Shown here: positions 8,392 to 15,641 of the stretch, piece after piece
Layout of the letters: every line of letters begins with the position of its first letter
Position numbering within the stretch: the stretch's first letter is position 1
DNA from: JAITWN01 sp964581365
GTDB lineage: Bacteria > Pseudomonadota > Gammaproteobacteria > SZUA-140
Length of the DNA stretch: 17,348 nucleotides
Assembly: GCA_964581365.1 (NCBI GenBank)
Contig: CAZOOF010000047.1
Span: forward strand, 1 to 17,348
Direction of reading: 5' to 3'
Translations under genes and position numbers: made by a program
The notes under the pieces: model-generated
What the model saw: the letters and a program-made list of their open reading frames with translations, nothing else
Told to the model about the DNA's origin: nothing
Database searches by the model: none

Positions 8392-9714
8392 ATGAGCGAG
8401 GATCTGCGCCCGCTCGCCGACCGCATGCGTCCGGCGACCATCGGTGAATACATCGGCCAGGACCATATTCTCGGCGCAGGCAAGCCGCTGCGGCGCGCCA
8501 TCGACGCCGGACGACTGCACTCGCTGATCCTGTGGGGCCCGCCCGGCACCGGCAAGACCACCCTCGCCCGCCTGATGGCGGGCAGCGTGGATGCCCACTT
8601 CATCGCGCTGTCGGCGGTATTCTCCGGCGTCAAGGACATCCGCGCCGCCATCGACGAGGCCCGCCGCGAGCGCGACGAGGCGGGCCGTGCCACCGTGCTG
8701 TTCATCGATGAGGTGCACCGCTTCAACAAGGGCCAGCAGGACGCCTTCCTTCATCACATCGAGGAAGGGGCATTCACCTTCATCGGCGCCACCACCGAGA
8801 ACCCCTCGTTCGAGCTCAACAACGCGCTCCTCTCGCGCGCCCGGGTATACGTGCTGAAGTCGCTGGACCAGCAGGCCTTGCGCCAGGTCATCGATCGCGC
8901 GCTGGAAGATCGCGCGCGGGGACTCGGCGCCCTGGCGGTGGACATGTCCGCGGAACTGCGCGACACGCTGGCCCGGGCTGCGGACGGTGACGCGCGGAGA
9001 GTGCTCAATCTGCTCGAACTGGTCGCCGAACTGGCGCCGGAGCAGGACGGCCGGCGCACGGTCGACGCAGCGCTGCTCGGAGAAGTGCTCGCCGGTGGTA
9101 CGCGCCGCTTCGACAAGGGCGGGGAAATCTTCCACGATCAGATTTCCGCGCTCCACAAGGCGGTCCGCGGCTCCTCGCCGGATGCGGCGCTGTACTGGCT
9201 GGCGCGCATGCTCGACGGCGGCTGCGATCCTTTCTACGTCGCCCGCCGTGTCCTGCGCATGGCTTCGGAAGACATCGGCAACGCCGATCCGCGCGCGCTT
9301 ACCATCGCCCGCGAAGCCTGGGAAGCACTGGAACGACTGGGCAGCCCCGAGGGCGAACTCGCACTGGCCCAGGCGGTGGTCTACCTCAGCTGCGCCGCCA
9401 AGAGCAACGCGGTGTATACGGCGTTCGGCGCGGCGATGAAAGATGCCCGCAGCAGCGGTTCGCTCGATGTGCCCATGCATCTGCGCAATGCGCCGACGCG
9501 GCTGATGAAGGGACTCGGCTACGGCCAGGGCTACCGCTATGCGCACGACGAACCCGAGGCTTATGCGGCCGGCGAAGATTACTTCCCCCCCGAACTCGGC
9601 CAACGGGAATACTACCGGCCGGTGCCGCGCGGCCTGGAAATCAAAATCGCTGAGAAGCTCGCCCGTCTGCGCGAACTCGATGCCGCGCACGCGGCAAAAC
9701 GGAAGAACAAATGA
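8392..9714 (+). CDS. rarA: replication-associated recombination protein RarA (MgsA), AAA+ ATPase
   Basis: The 440-residue product (447 in E. coli) belongs to the RarA/Mgs1/WRNIP1 clamp-loader-like AAA+ family that acts at stalled replication forks. It begins with the family pattern PLADRMRP and EYIGQDHILG, followed by Walker A GPPGTGKT (49-56), Walker B with FIDEVHRFNK (104-113), sensor 1 GATTENPSFELNN (132-144) and an arginine-finger LLSRARV (146-152). The C-terminal oligomerisation region includes FHDQISALHKAVRGSSPDAALYWL-type sequence and MHLRNAPT. It begins eight bases after lolA and its stop overlaps the crcB start as ATGA, indicating one transcript. Confidence 0.97.
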   Translation: MSEDLRPLADRMRPATIGEYIGQDHILGAGKPLRRAIDAGRLHSLILWGPPGTGKTTLARLMAGSVDAHFIALSAVFSGVKDIRAAIDEARRERDEAGRATVLFIDEVHRFNKGQQDAFLHHIEEGAFTFIGATTENPSFELNNALLSRARVYVLKSLDQQALRQVIDRALEDRARGLGALAVDMSAELRDTLARAADGDARRVLNLLELVAELAPEQDGRRTVDAALLGEVLAGGTRRFDKGGEIFHDQISALHKAVRGSSPDAALYWLARMLDGGCDPFYVARRVLRMASEDIGNADPRALTIAREAWEALERLGSPEGELALAQAVVYLSCAAKSNAVYTAFGAAMKDARSSGSLDVPMHLRNAPTRLMKGLGYGQGYRYAHDEPEAYAAGEDYFPPELGQREYYRPVPRGLEIKIAEKLARLRELDAAHAAKRKNK

Positions 9715-10091
9715 CGCCGTCCCTGCTGGCGGCGGTAGCGGCGGGCGGCGCCGCCGGATCGGTGCTCCGCTATCTGCTCGGGATCGGCGCGCACAGCCTG
9801 CTCGGCCGGGGCTTTCCCTGGGGTACGCTGCTGGTCAATGTGATCGGCGCGCTGACGGTCGGGCTGCTCTATGCGCTGCTGGTCGAACGCGGCGCCGTGG
9901 CGCCGTTCTGGCGGACGCTCTTTGTCACCGGCCTGCTCGGCGGTTTCACCACCTTCTCTGCCTTTTCGCTGGAAACCCTGCTGTTGCACGAACAGGGGGA
10001 AACGTTGCTGGCGCTCCTGAACGTCCTGCTGAACGTGACGCTCTGCCTGCTGTTCACCTGGCTCGGCCTGAGTCTGGCGCGCAGCTTCTGA
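9711..10091 (+). CDS. crcB: fluoride ion channel CrcB/Fluc
   Basis: The 126-residue product has four hydrophobic segments and matches the Fluc family of small dual-topology fluoride exporters of the inner membrane. Visible signatures are GGAAGSVLRY (12-21), WGTLLVNVIGA (37-47) with the conserved Asn43, and GLLGGFTTFSAFS (74-86) with pore-lining phenylalanines and the break that holds the central sodium ion in solved homologues. The start overlaps the rarA stop by four bases (ATGA), so no room exists for a fluoride riboswitch directly before it, and expression is probably tied to rarA. It is the last gene of the ftsK run and converges on mutL. Confidence 0.95.
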   Translation: MTPSLLAAVAAGGAAGSVLRYLLGIGAHSLLGRGFPWGTLLVNVIGALTVGLLYALLVERGAVAPFWRTLFVTGLLGGFTTFSAFSLETLLLHEQGETLLALLNVLLNVTLCLLFTWLGLSLARSF

Positions 10092-10136
10092 GCACAAGCC
10101 GGCTGGGCTACGCCCACGCCTCCGCGCGCTACGGCA

Positions 10137-11966
10137 TCAGCGACCGCGCATGAACAGCGAATCCAGCGCCTTCATGTCGAGCTGGGTCCAGGTCGGACGC
10201 CCATGATTGCACTGCCCGCTGCGTTCGGTACGTTCCATATCGCGCAGCAGGCTGTCCATCTCCGCCAGCGTCAGGCGGCGATTGGCCCGCACGGCGCCAT
10301 GACAGGCCATGGTAGCCAGCATCTCGTCGATGCGTTCGCGCACCCGGTCGCTGTCGCCCCAGGTGCGGATGTCCGCGACTACATCGCGCACCAGACGCTC
10401 AACATCCGCATCGCACAGCAGCGCGGGCACCGCGCGCACCACCGCGCCTTCCATTCCCATCCGTTCCACCTCCAGCCCGAGACCGACCAGCATGTCGCGG
10501 CTGTCCTCGACCAGATCCGCCTCGGCGACGCTGAGACGCAGTGTCACCGGCACCAGCAGCGGCTGCACACGAATCCCCTCCCCCTCGCGCCCGAGCTTCA
10601 AGCGCTCATAGACGATGCGCTCGTGAGCGGCATGCATGTCGACGATGACCAGGCCATGCCGGTTCTCGGCCAGAATGTACACGCCATGCAGCTGCGCGAT
10701 GGCGCGGCCCAGCGGCTGGCTGTCATCCGCTGCCTCGGCGGCGGAAGGCTCACGGGCGACCAGTCCGCCGCCCTGGATCTCATCGGAAGCCGGCTCGGCG
10801 GCATAGAGCGCGGCGGCGGCTTCGGTCGGTCGCAAAGGCATGGCCTGCTGCATCCGCGGCTGCCAGATGGATGATGTGAAGCCGCGCGCCGTCGGCGCGG
10901 AGCCGCTAGCCGTCGCAGCCGGTGTGGAGGATGAGGACGCGAATATTGGGCGAACCGCCGGTGCCTCGGGAGCGCTGTGGGCGAGCGCCGCCTTGACCGT
11001 GCGCGCCAGGAAATCATGCACCAGGCGGCTCTCGCGGAAACGCACTTCATGCTTGCCGGGATGGACGTTGACATCGACGTCCGCCGGCGGAATCTCCAGG
11101 TACAGCACATAGGCCGGATGACGGCCGTGATGGAGGACGTCCTGATACGCCAGGCGCAAGGCATGGCTGACCACCTTGTCGCGCACGACGCGGCCATTGA
11201 CGAAGAAGTACTGAGTGTCGGCCTGTGAACGAGCGCTCGCCGGCGTACCGACCCAGCCCCACAGCCTCAGCTCGCCGGCTTCGCGCTCCAGCGCGAGACC
11301 ACTCTCCGCCATCGATGCCCCGCACAGCGCCGCAATACGCTCGATACCGGCTGCGGTTTCGGCAAGCGCCGGCAGATCGTAGATCACGCGGCGGTTATGA
11401 CTGAGACGGAAGGCGACATCGAAGCGACTGAGCGCGATACGTCGAAAGGTCTCTTCGAGGTAGCTGAACTCGGTGCGCTCCGCGCGCAGGAACTTGCGCC
11501 GGGCGGGAATATTGAAGAACAGGTCACGCACTTCGACCACGGTGCCGGGTGGATGCGCAGCCGGGACGGGCTCGCCGGCGCCGAGCGCATCGGCATCGAT
11601 CTGCCAGGCATGAGCGTCGTCGGCCTGACGCGAGCTCAGGGTGAGCCGCGCGACCGATGCGATGCTCGGCAGCGCTTCGCCACGGAAACCGAGCGTGCGG
11701 ATGGCGGCGAGGTCCTCCACCGTCTCGAGTTTGCTGGTGGCATGACGGTGCAGCGCCAGGACCAGATCATCGCGATGAATGCCGCAGCCGTCATCGCGCA
11801 CCCGTATGAGCGCGCTGCCGCCCTGCTCCACCTCGACTTCGATCCGGCCGGCGCCGGCATCGAGGCTGTTTTCCAGCAGCTCCTTGACGATGGATGCCGG
11901 ACGCTCCACCACCTCGCCGGCAGCGATCTGGTTGGCTAGCTGGGATGGAAGGTGCCTGATGCGCAT
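10137..11966 (-). CDS. mutL: DNA mismatch repair protein MutL with endonuclease motifs
   Basis: The 609-residue product links MutS mismatch recognition to strand removal. The N-terminal GHKL ATPase has KELLENSLDAG (28-38), DDGCGI (58-63) and TLGFRGEAL (91-99), and later VNVHPGKHEVRF (299-310). A Ser/Ala/Pro-rich linker spans about 330-415. The C-terminal domain carries the endonuclease signature in the form DMHAAHERIVYE (443-454, consensus DQHAX2EX4E), plus ACHGAVR (554-560), CNHGRP (586-591) and a terminal FMR (605-607). QPLLVP (468-473) fits the beta-clamp-binding motif. E. coli MutL lacks the endonuclease motifs, so this one probably nicks DNA itself in a MutH-independent system. ATG 11966 has GGGAG eight bases upstream. 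Confidence 0.97.
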   Translation of the reverse strand: MRIRHLPSQLANQIAAGEVVERPASIVKELLENSLDAGAGRIEVEVEQGGSALIRVRDDGCGIHRDDLVLALHRHATSKLETVEDLAAIRTLGFRGEALPSIASVARLTLSSRQADDAHAWQIDADALGAGEPVPAAHPPGTVVEVRDLFFNIPARRKFLRAERTEFSYLEETFRRIALSRFDVAFRLSHNRRVIYDLPALAETAAGIERIAALCGASMAESGLALEREAGELRLWGWVGTPASARSQADTQYFFVNGRVVRDKVVSHALRLAYQDVLHHGRHPAYVLYLEIPPADVDVNVHPGKHEVRFRESRLVHDFLARTVKAALAHSAPEAPAVRPIFASSSSTPAATASGSAPTARGFTSSIWQPRMQQAMPLRPTEAAAALYAAEPASDEIQGGGLVAREPSAAEAADDSQPLGRAIAQLHGVYILAENRHGLVIVDMHAAHERIVYERLKLGREGEGIRVQPLLVPVTLRLSVAEADLVEDSRDMLVGLGLEVERMGMEGAVVRAVPALLCDADVERLVRDVVADIRTWGDSDRVRERIDEMLATMACHGAVRANRRLTLAEMDSLLRDMERTERSGQCNHGRPTWTQLDMKALDSLFMRGR

Positions 11967-12004
11967 GAAGCCGCTCCCGGGAATGCTGAACGTGGGGGAG
12001 CGCC

Positions 12005-12010
12005 ATTATC
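12005..12010 (-). promoter_or_regulatory. possible -10 element of a mutL promoter
   Basis: On the minus strand this reads GATAAT, one mismatch from consensus, about 39 bases before the mutL ATG. The upstream hexamer TTCCCT at 17-base spacing is a weak -35 (three of six). The 153-base gap between amiB and mutL leaves room for an internal promoter, but this assignment is weak. Confidence 0.3.
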
Positions 12011-12037
12011 GCAAGGCCGGAGGCCGGAGGGAAACGC

Positions 12038-12060
12038 CATGCCCGCACAGGGCATGCGGG
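12038..12060 (-). repeat. two overlapping, mutually exclusive hairpins between amiB and mutL
   Basis: One stem pairs 12038-12044 with 12050-12056 (seven bases, CATGCCC/GGGCATG, five-base loop). The other pairs 12042-12047 with 12055-12060 (six bases, CCCGCA/TGCGGG, seven-base loop). They share bases and cannot form at once. They lie upstream of the -10 candidate, so they would be transcribed only as part of the amiB-mutL message. The rest of the 11967-12119 gap holds GGCCGGA repeated twice (about 12016-12029) and no open reading frame that I can support. Confidence 0.4.
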
Positions 12061-12119
12061 GATCCGATATTTGCGCGGCTCAGCCGGGGCCACAGCACCC
12101 GAATGCAGAAAAAGCGTGA

Positions 12120-13436
12120 TCAGCCGCCGGGAATCTGCAGAACCTGCCCGACCTGCAGCCGGTCATCCTTCAGGCCATTGACCTTGCGCAGCCGCTCCAC
12201 GCTGATCCGGTACTGCTGGGCGATCTGCGACAGCGTATCGCCGCGGGCGATGGTGTGTTCGCGGCGCATGGCGTAGATCGTGCCATCCGGCGGGTAGCGG
12301 GTGAAATAATCGCGAATGCCGTCGAATATCGCCTGGGCGATCTGCTGCTGATGACGCGCATCGCGCAGCCGGGCCTCATCTTCGGGATTCGAGATGAACG
12401 CGGTCTCGATCAGCACCGATGGCACGTCGAGCGATTTGAGCACGGCGAAACCGGCCTGCTGCACCGAGGAACGATGCAGTCTGCCGACCGGTCCCATGCG
12501 CTGCAGGATGGTCTTGGCCACCTTGTGACTTTCCAGCAGGGTCGAATCGCGGCTGAGATCGAGCAGCACCGAAGCGACATCGTCTTCCTTGTCGTCCAGC
12601 TTCACTCCGCCGACGAGATCCGCCGCGTTCTCGCGTTCCGCCAGCCAGCGCGCCGCCTCGCTGCTGGCGCCGTTCTGCGACAGCACAAACAGCGACCCGC
12701 CGCGCACGCGGCGATCATGGAAGGCATCGGCGTGGATGGAGACGAACAGATCCGCCCTGTGCTCACGCGCCTTGCGCGTGCGCTGACGCAGGCTGACGAA
12801 GTAATCGCCATCCCGGATCATGACCGGGCGCATGCCGCTCTCGGCCGCGACCAGCTTCTCCAGTCGCCGCGCGATGGCCAGCACCACATCCTTTTCACGC
12901 AGACCGCTGGCGCCGAGCGCGCCCGGGTCCGCGCCGCCATGACCCGCGTCGATGGCGATCACCACCGGACGCGGCTGGACGATGTCAGCGACGCTGCGCC
13001 TGGGTTCGACCGGCGCGCGCGCTGTCACGGTCTGCGTACCCGCGCCTGCGGATTCATCGATGAGATCCACCACCAGCCGATGCCCGAGTCCGCCTTCGGG
13101 ACCGATCATGAAATGCTTCACCTGCATCCGGCTCTGCACATCGAGCACGACCCGCAAATCACCGCCGGGGCGCGCGGCATGACGCACGCCGCGCAAGATT
13201 CCATCACTGGCCGGAGTCAGTCCCGCGCGCAGACGGGTTTGGCTGAAGTCGATGACGACACGGTCGGGACCGGAGAGGCGGAACAGACGATAGTCGACCG
13301 GCCCGCTGATATCGAACACGAGCCGACTGCTGTCGGGCGCGCTCGACAGACGCATGCCCAGCAACTCGTGAGCCGCCGCATGCGCATTCGCAGCAAGGGC
13401 GAGATTCACCAGCATGCAAAGGATCAGTCTGAACAT
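12120..13436 (-). CDS. amiB: N-acetylmuramoyl-L-alanine amidase with AMIN and LysM domains
   Basis: The 438-residue product is a periplasmic zinc amidase that cuts septal peptidoglycan during cell separation. It has a signal peptide (about 1-20, ending ANAHA), an AMIN domain (about 24-125) expected to localise it to the septum, an Amidase_3 domain (about 157-380) and a C-terminal LysM (392-436). Zinc ligands fit His166 (DAGHGG), Glu181 (REKDVV) and His235 (SIHADA), with catalytic Glu344 (LIETAF). An insert at about 257-303 corresponds to the inhibitory helix region controlled by EnvC-type activators in known AmiB/C. The LysM domain and the tsaE-amiB-mutL order favour amiB over amiC. No clear ribosome binding site precedes ATG 13436. 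Confidence 0.94.
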   Translation of the reverse strand: MFRLILCMLVNLALAANAHAAAHELLGMRLSSAPDSSRLVFDISGPVDYRLFRLSGPDRVVIDFSQTRLRAGLTPASDGILRGVRHAARPGGDLRVVLDVQSRMQVKHFMIGPEGGLGHRLVVDLIDESAGAGTQTVTARAPVEPRRSVADIVQPRPVVIAIDAGHGGADPGALGASGLREKDVVLAIARRLEKLVAAESGMRPVMIRDGDYFVSLRQRTRKAREHRADLFVSIHADAFHDRRVRGGSLFVLSQNGASSEAARWLAERENAADLVGGVKLDDKEDDVASVLLDLSRDSTLLESHKVAKTILQRMGPVGRLHRSSVQQAGFAVLKSLDVPSVLIETAFISNPEDEARLRDARHQQQIAQAIFDGIRDYFTRYPPDGTIYAMRREHTIARGDTLSQIAQQYRISVERLRKVNGLKDDRLQVGQVLQIPGG

Positions 13437-13475
13437 ATCAATTGGTTCACAAGCGGCCGGCTTTGGCTCGAATGT

Positions 13476-13481
13476 TTAATA
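13476..13481 (-). promoter_or_regulatory. possible -10 element for amiB in an AT-rich patch
   Basis: On the minus strand this reads TATTAA, within the most AT-rich stretch of the 210-base tsaE-amiB gap and about 39 bases before the amiB ATG. The -35 candidates around 13497-13504 are poor. The length of the gap and the local base composition make a promoter likely; the exact element is uncertain. Confidence 0.3.
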
Positions 13482-13534
13482 CAAAGCAGACGGGATTGCA
13501 AGAACGATAAATGGCTACGCTCCGCAGCTGGCGA

Positions 13535-13626
13535 TGCTTCTCACCAGTGCTTCTCAAGCCCTCACCAGCGAAGACAATTCAGGTGATGAGCGCGTATTCC
13601 GCCGCAACGCCGGAATCATGCCGGCG
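13535..13626. repeat. short direct repeats and overlapping hairpins in the tsaE-amiB gap
   Basis: TGCTTCTCA occurs at 13535-13543 and 13548-13556, and CTCACCAG at 13540-13547 and 13561-13568, giving a partly duplicated segment. Next to it are two overlapping inverted repeats: ATTCCG/CGGAAT (13596-13601 with 13611-13616) and CGCCGG/CCGGCG (13608-13613 with 13621-13626). The second begins about 20 bases after the tsaE stop when read on the minus strand, but no T-run follows. I see no gene in 13437-13646. Confidence 0.35.
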
Positions 13627-13646
13627 CGGGCGATCGGAATGAGCGG

Positions 13647-14117
13647 TCAGAGTCCGGCGAGATCTGCTGCTTCCGCGTCCGCAAGCATCGCGCTGCCCCG
13701 CGCGCTGCGCGCGCGCACACGGACTTCGCGTGTTTCATCGGCGGCGATCCCGATGTGCAGCTCCAGATCCGGATCCGGCAGGTATCCGGCGCCCCGGTCC
13801 GGCCATTCGATCAGACAGATCGCCGCAGGCTCGAGCAGATCGCGCATGCCGATGTATTCCAGCTGCTCAGGATCGGTCAGACGGTAGAGGTCGAGATGGT
13901 GGACCGTCAGCCCCCCGGGCGAATAGCTTTCCACCAGCGTATAGGTCGGGCTGCGCACGCCGCCCTGATGGCCAAGCGCCCGCAGCAGCCCCCGCACCAG
14001 CGTGGTCTTGCCGGCACCCAGCTCGCCATGCAGATGGATCATTCCTCCCTGAGTCAGAAGACGGGCGAGCCTCCCCCCCAGGGCTTCCATCTCCTCGGCG
14101 CTGCCGATGCGCACCAT
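13647..14117 (-). CDS. tsaE: tRNA threonylcarbamoyladenosine biosynthesis ATPase TsaE
   Basis: The 156-residue product is the ATPase that works with TsaB and TsaD to form t6A37 on ANN-decoding tRNAs in the cytoplasm. It has Walker A GELGAGKTT (31-39), the family segment SPTYTLVESY (56-65), HHLDLYRL (73-80) and IEWPDRGAGYLP (103-114). Length and motif order match E. coli TsaE (153 residues). Its ATG overlaps the nnr stop as TGATG, so it is probably translated by coupling with nnr, as expected for the conserved nnr-tsaE-amiB-mutL order. Confidence 0.96.
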   Translation of the reverse strand: MVRIGSAEEMEALGGRLARLLTQGGMIHLHGELGAGKTTLVRGLLRALGHQGGVRSPTYTLVESYSPGGLTVHHLDLYRLTDPEQLEYIGMRDLLEPAAICLIEWPDRGAGYLPDPDLELHIGIAADETREVRVRARSARGSAMLADAEAADLAGL

Positions 14118-15613
14118 CAGCTGCGAACCCGTTCGCCCCGGGGATTGAGCAGCGGGCGCAGATGCTGCAGCAGCTCTCCCGCCAGCAGACCGCGCTCACC
14201 GCCATCGGCCGCGGCGCGATCCCCGGCCATCGCATGCAGCAGCACGCCAAGGCCTGCCGCATCGGCAAGGGTGATGCCCTGCGCCAGCAGTCCGGCGATG
14301 ATCCCGGTGAGCACATCGCCCATGCCGCCCGTCGCCATGCCCGGATTGCCGTCAGCGCACACGGCGACTTCGGCGCGCGATCCGCGCACCAGCGTTCCTG
14401 CGCCCTTGAGCACCACGACGCCGCCATAGCGCTGCTGCAGCGCTTCGATTGCGGCATAGCGGTCCTGTTCGATCATGGCGACGCTGCTATCCAGCAGGCG
14501 CGCCGCCTCGCCCGGGTGAGGCGTGAGCACCCAGTCGTCGCGGCGCCGCGGGTGTTCGCAGAGCAGATTCAAACCATCGGCGTCCAGCGTCAGCGGCAGG
14601 CCGCTGGCGAGTGCCAGTTCGAAGACCGCGCGCGACCACTCACTGCGGCCCAGGCCCGGGCCGAGCGCGATCACGTCCGCCCGCGCCAGCAGCGGCGCCA
14701 GATCCTGCGCCTGTTCTACCCCGTGCGCCATCAGCTCGGGCCGCATCACGTTCACCAGCGGTGCATGGGCCGCGCGGGTGGCGACGCTCACCAGACCGGC
14801 ACCGCTGCGGGCAGCCGCTTCGGCCGCCAGACGCACCGCGCCCGACATGCCGTGATCACCACCGATCACCAGCACATGACCGAAATCCCCCTTGTGCGCC
14901 CCGCGCCGACGCGGACCGAGCAGTGCATTGAACACGTCCGGAGACAGGCGTCCCGCCGCCGGCTCGGCCCGCGCCAGAATGTCCTCCGACAGGCCGAGAG
15001 CGGAAAACCTCACCTCGCCGGACAGTTCCCGGCCGCTGCCGGTGAACAGGCCGGTCTTGAGACCGATGAAGGTGACGGTCAGATCGGCGCGAACCGCTGC
15101 TCCCGGCGCGCTGCCGCGGTCGGCATCCAGACCCGAAGGCACGTCGATCGCGAGTACCGGTCGCCCGCTCGCGTTGATCGCTTCGATCGCCTCCAGCCAG
15201 GCGTCTTCCGGCGCGCGATCGAGTCCGGTCCCGAGCAGCGCATCGACGATGACATCGCAGTCCCGGAGATCGACAGCGCCATGCCATTCGTCGATCGCTC
15301 CGCCGGCATCGCGCCAGAGCCCGGCGGCCCGACCGGCTGCCCCCTGAGGCGCGGGGATTCCGGCCGGGACGAACACCGCCGCCTCCACGCCGGCTTCGCG
15401 CGCCAGCCGGGCGACCACGTAGCCATCGCCGCCGTTGTTGCCGCGTCCACACAGCACCGCAAGCCGCCTGGCCTCCGGCCAGTGCCGCCGCAGCTCGGAG
15501 AAAGCCGCCACTCCCGCCCGGCGCATGAGTTCGTCGGAGGGAATGGCGTATTCCTCGATGGCAATCCGATCGAGTTCGCGCACCTGCGCGGCGCGATAGA
15601 GGCGATGAGGCAT
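14117..15613 (-). CDS. nnr: bifunctional NAD(P)H-hydrate epimerase / ADP-dependent (S)-NAD(P)H-hydrate dehydratase
   Basis: The 498-residue product repairs hydrated NADH and NADPH. The N-terminal YjeF_N epimerase domain (about 1-215) has CGRGNNGGDGYV (55-66), DALLGTGL (124-131) and AIDVPSGLDAD (155-165). The C-terminal kinase-like dehydratase domain (about 225-498) has KGDFGHVLVIGG (241-252), ALGPGLG (316-322), LDADGLNLL (343-351), TPHPGEAARL (364-373) and GNPGMATGGMGDVLTG (422-437). Both active halves therefore look intact. Starts ATG 15613 and ATG 15622 (three residues longer) are both possible, and neither has a proper ribosome binding site. The much longer upstream frame runs into queG and is rejected. 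It is divergent from queG, as in E. coli. Confidence 0.95.
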   Translation of the reverse strand: MPHRLYRAAQVRELDRIAIEEYAIPSDELMRRAGVAAFSELRRHWPEARRLAVLCGRGNNGGDGYVVARLAREAGVEAAVFVPAGIPAPQGAAGRAAGLWRDAGGAIDEWHGAVDLRDCDVIVDALLGTGLDRAPEDAWLEAIEAINASGRPVLAIDVPSGLDADRGSAPGAAVRADLTVTFIGLKTGLFTGSGRELSGEVRFSALGLSEDILARAEPAAGRLSPDVFNALLGPRRRGAHKGDFGHVLVIGGDHGMSGAVRLAAEAAARSGAGLVSVATRAAHAPLVNVMRPELMAHGVEQAQDLAPLLARADVIALGPGLGRSEWSRAVFELALASGLPLTLDADGLNLLCEHPRRRDDWVLTPHPGEAARLLDSSVAMIEQDRYAAIEALQQRYGGVVVLKGAGTLVRGSRAEVAVCADGNPGMATGGMGDVLTGIIAGLLAQGITLADAAGLGVLLHAMAGDRAAADGGERGLLAGELLQHLRPLLNPRGERVRS

Positions 15614-15628
15614 CCTGTGCATAGACGC

Positions 15629-15635
15629 TATGATA
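15629..15635. promoter_or_regulatory. possible bidirectional promoter with overlapping -10 elements for nnr and queG
   Basis: Bases 15629-15634 read TATGAT on the plus strand and 15630-15635 read TATCAT on the minus strand; each is one mismatch from TATAAT. A start about seven bases downstream would fall at or next to queG ATG 15642 in one direction and nnr ATG 15622 in the other, giving leaderless or nearly leaderless messages. Neither side has a good -35, and neither gene has a visible ribosome binding site. Overlapping symmetrical -10 elements are a known route to divergent transcription. Confidence 0.4.
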
Positions 15636-15641
15636 TCGGCT

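Noticed and set aside
8380..9690. Minus-strand open frame (436 codons) opposite rarA
   Set aside because: RarA has all AAA+ motifs; the opposite frame has no domain and no ribosome binding site of note.
10104..10116. TGGGC/GCCCA stem between crcB and mutL as a bidirectional terminator
   Set aside because: A five-base stem with a three-base loop and no T-run on either strand is not enough support.
12255..13586. Plus-strand open frame (443 codons) opposite amiB
   Set aside because: AmiB has signal peptide, zinc ligands and LysM on the other strand. The antisense frame is a composition artefact.
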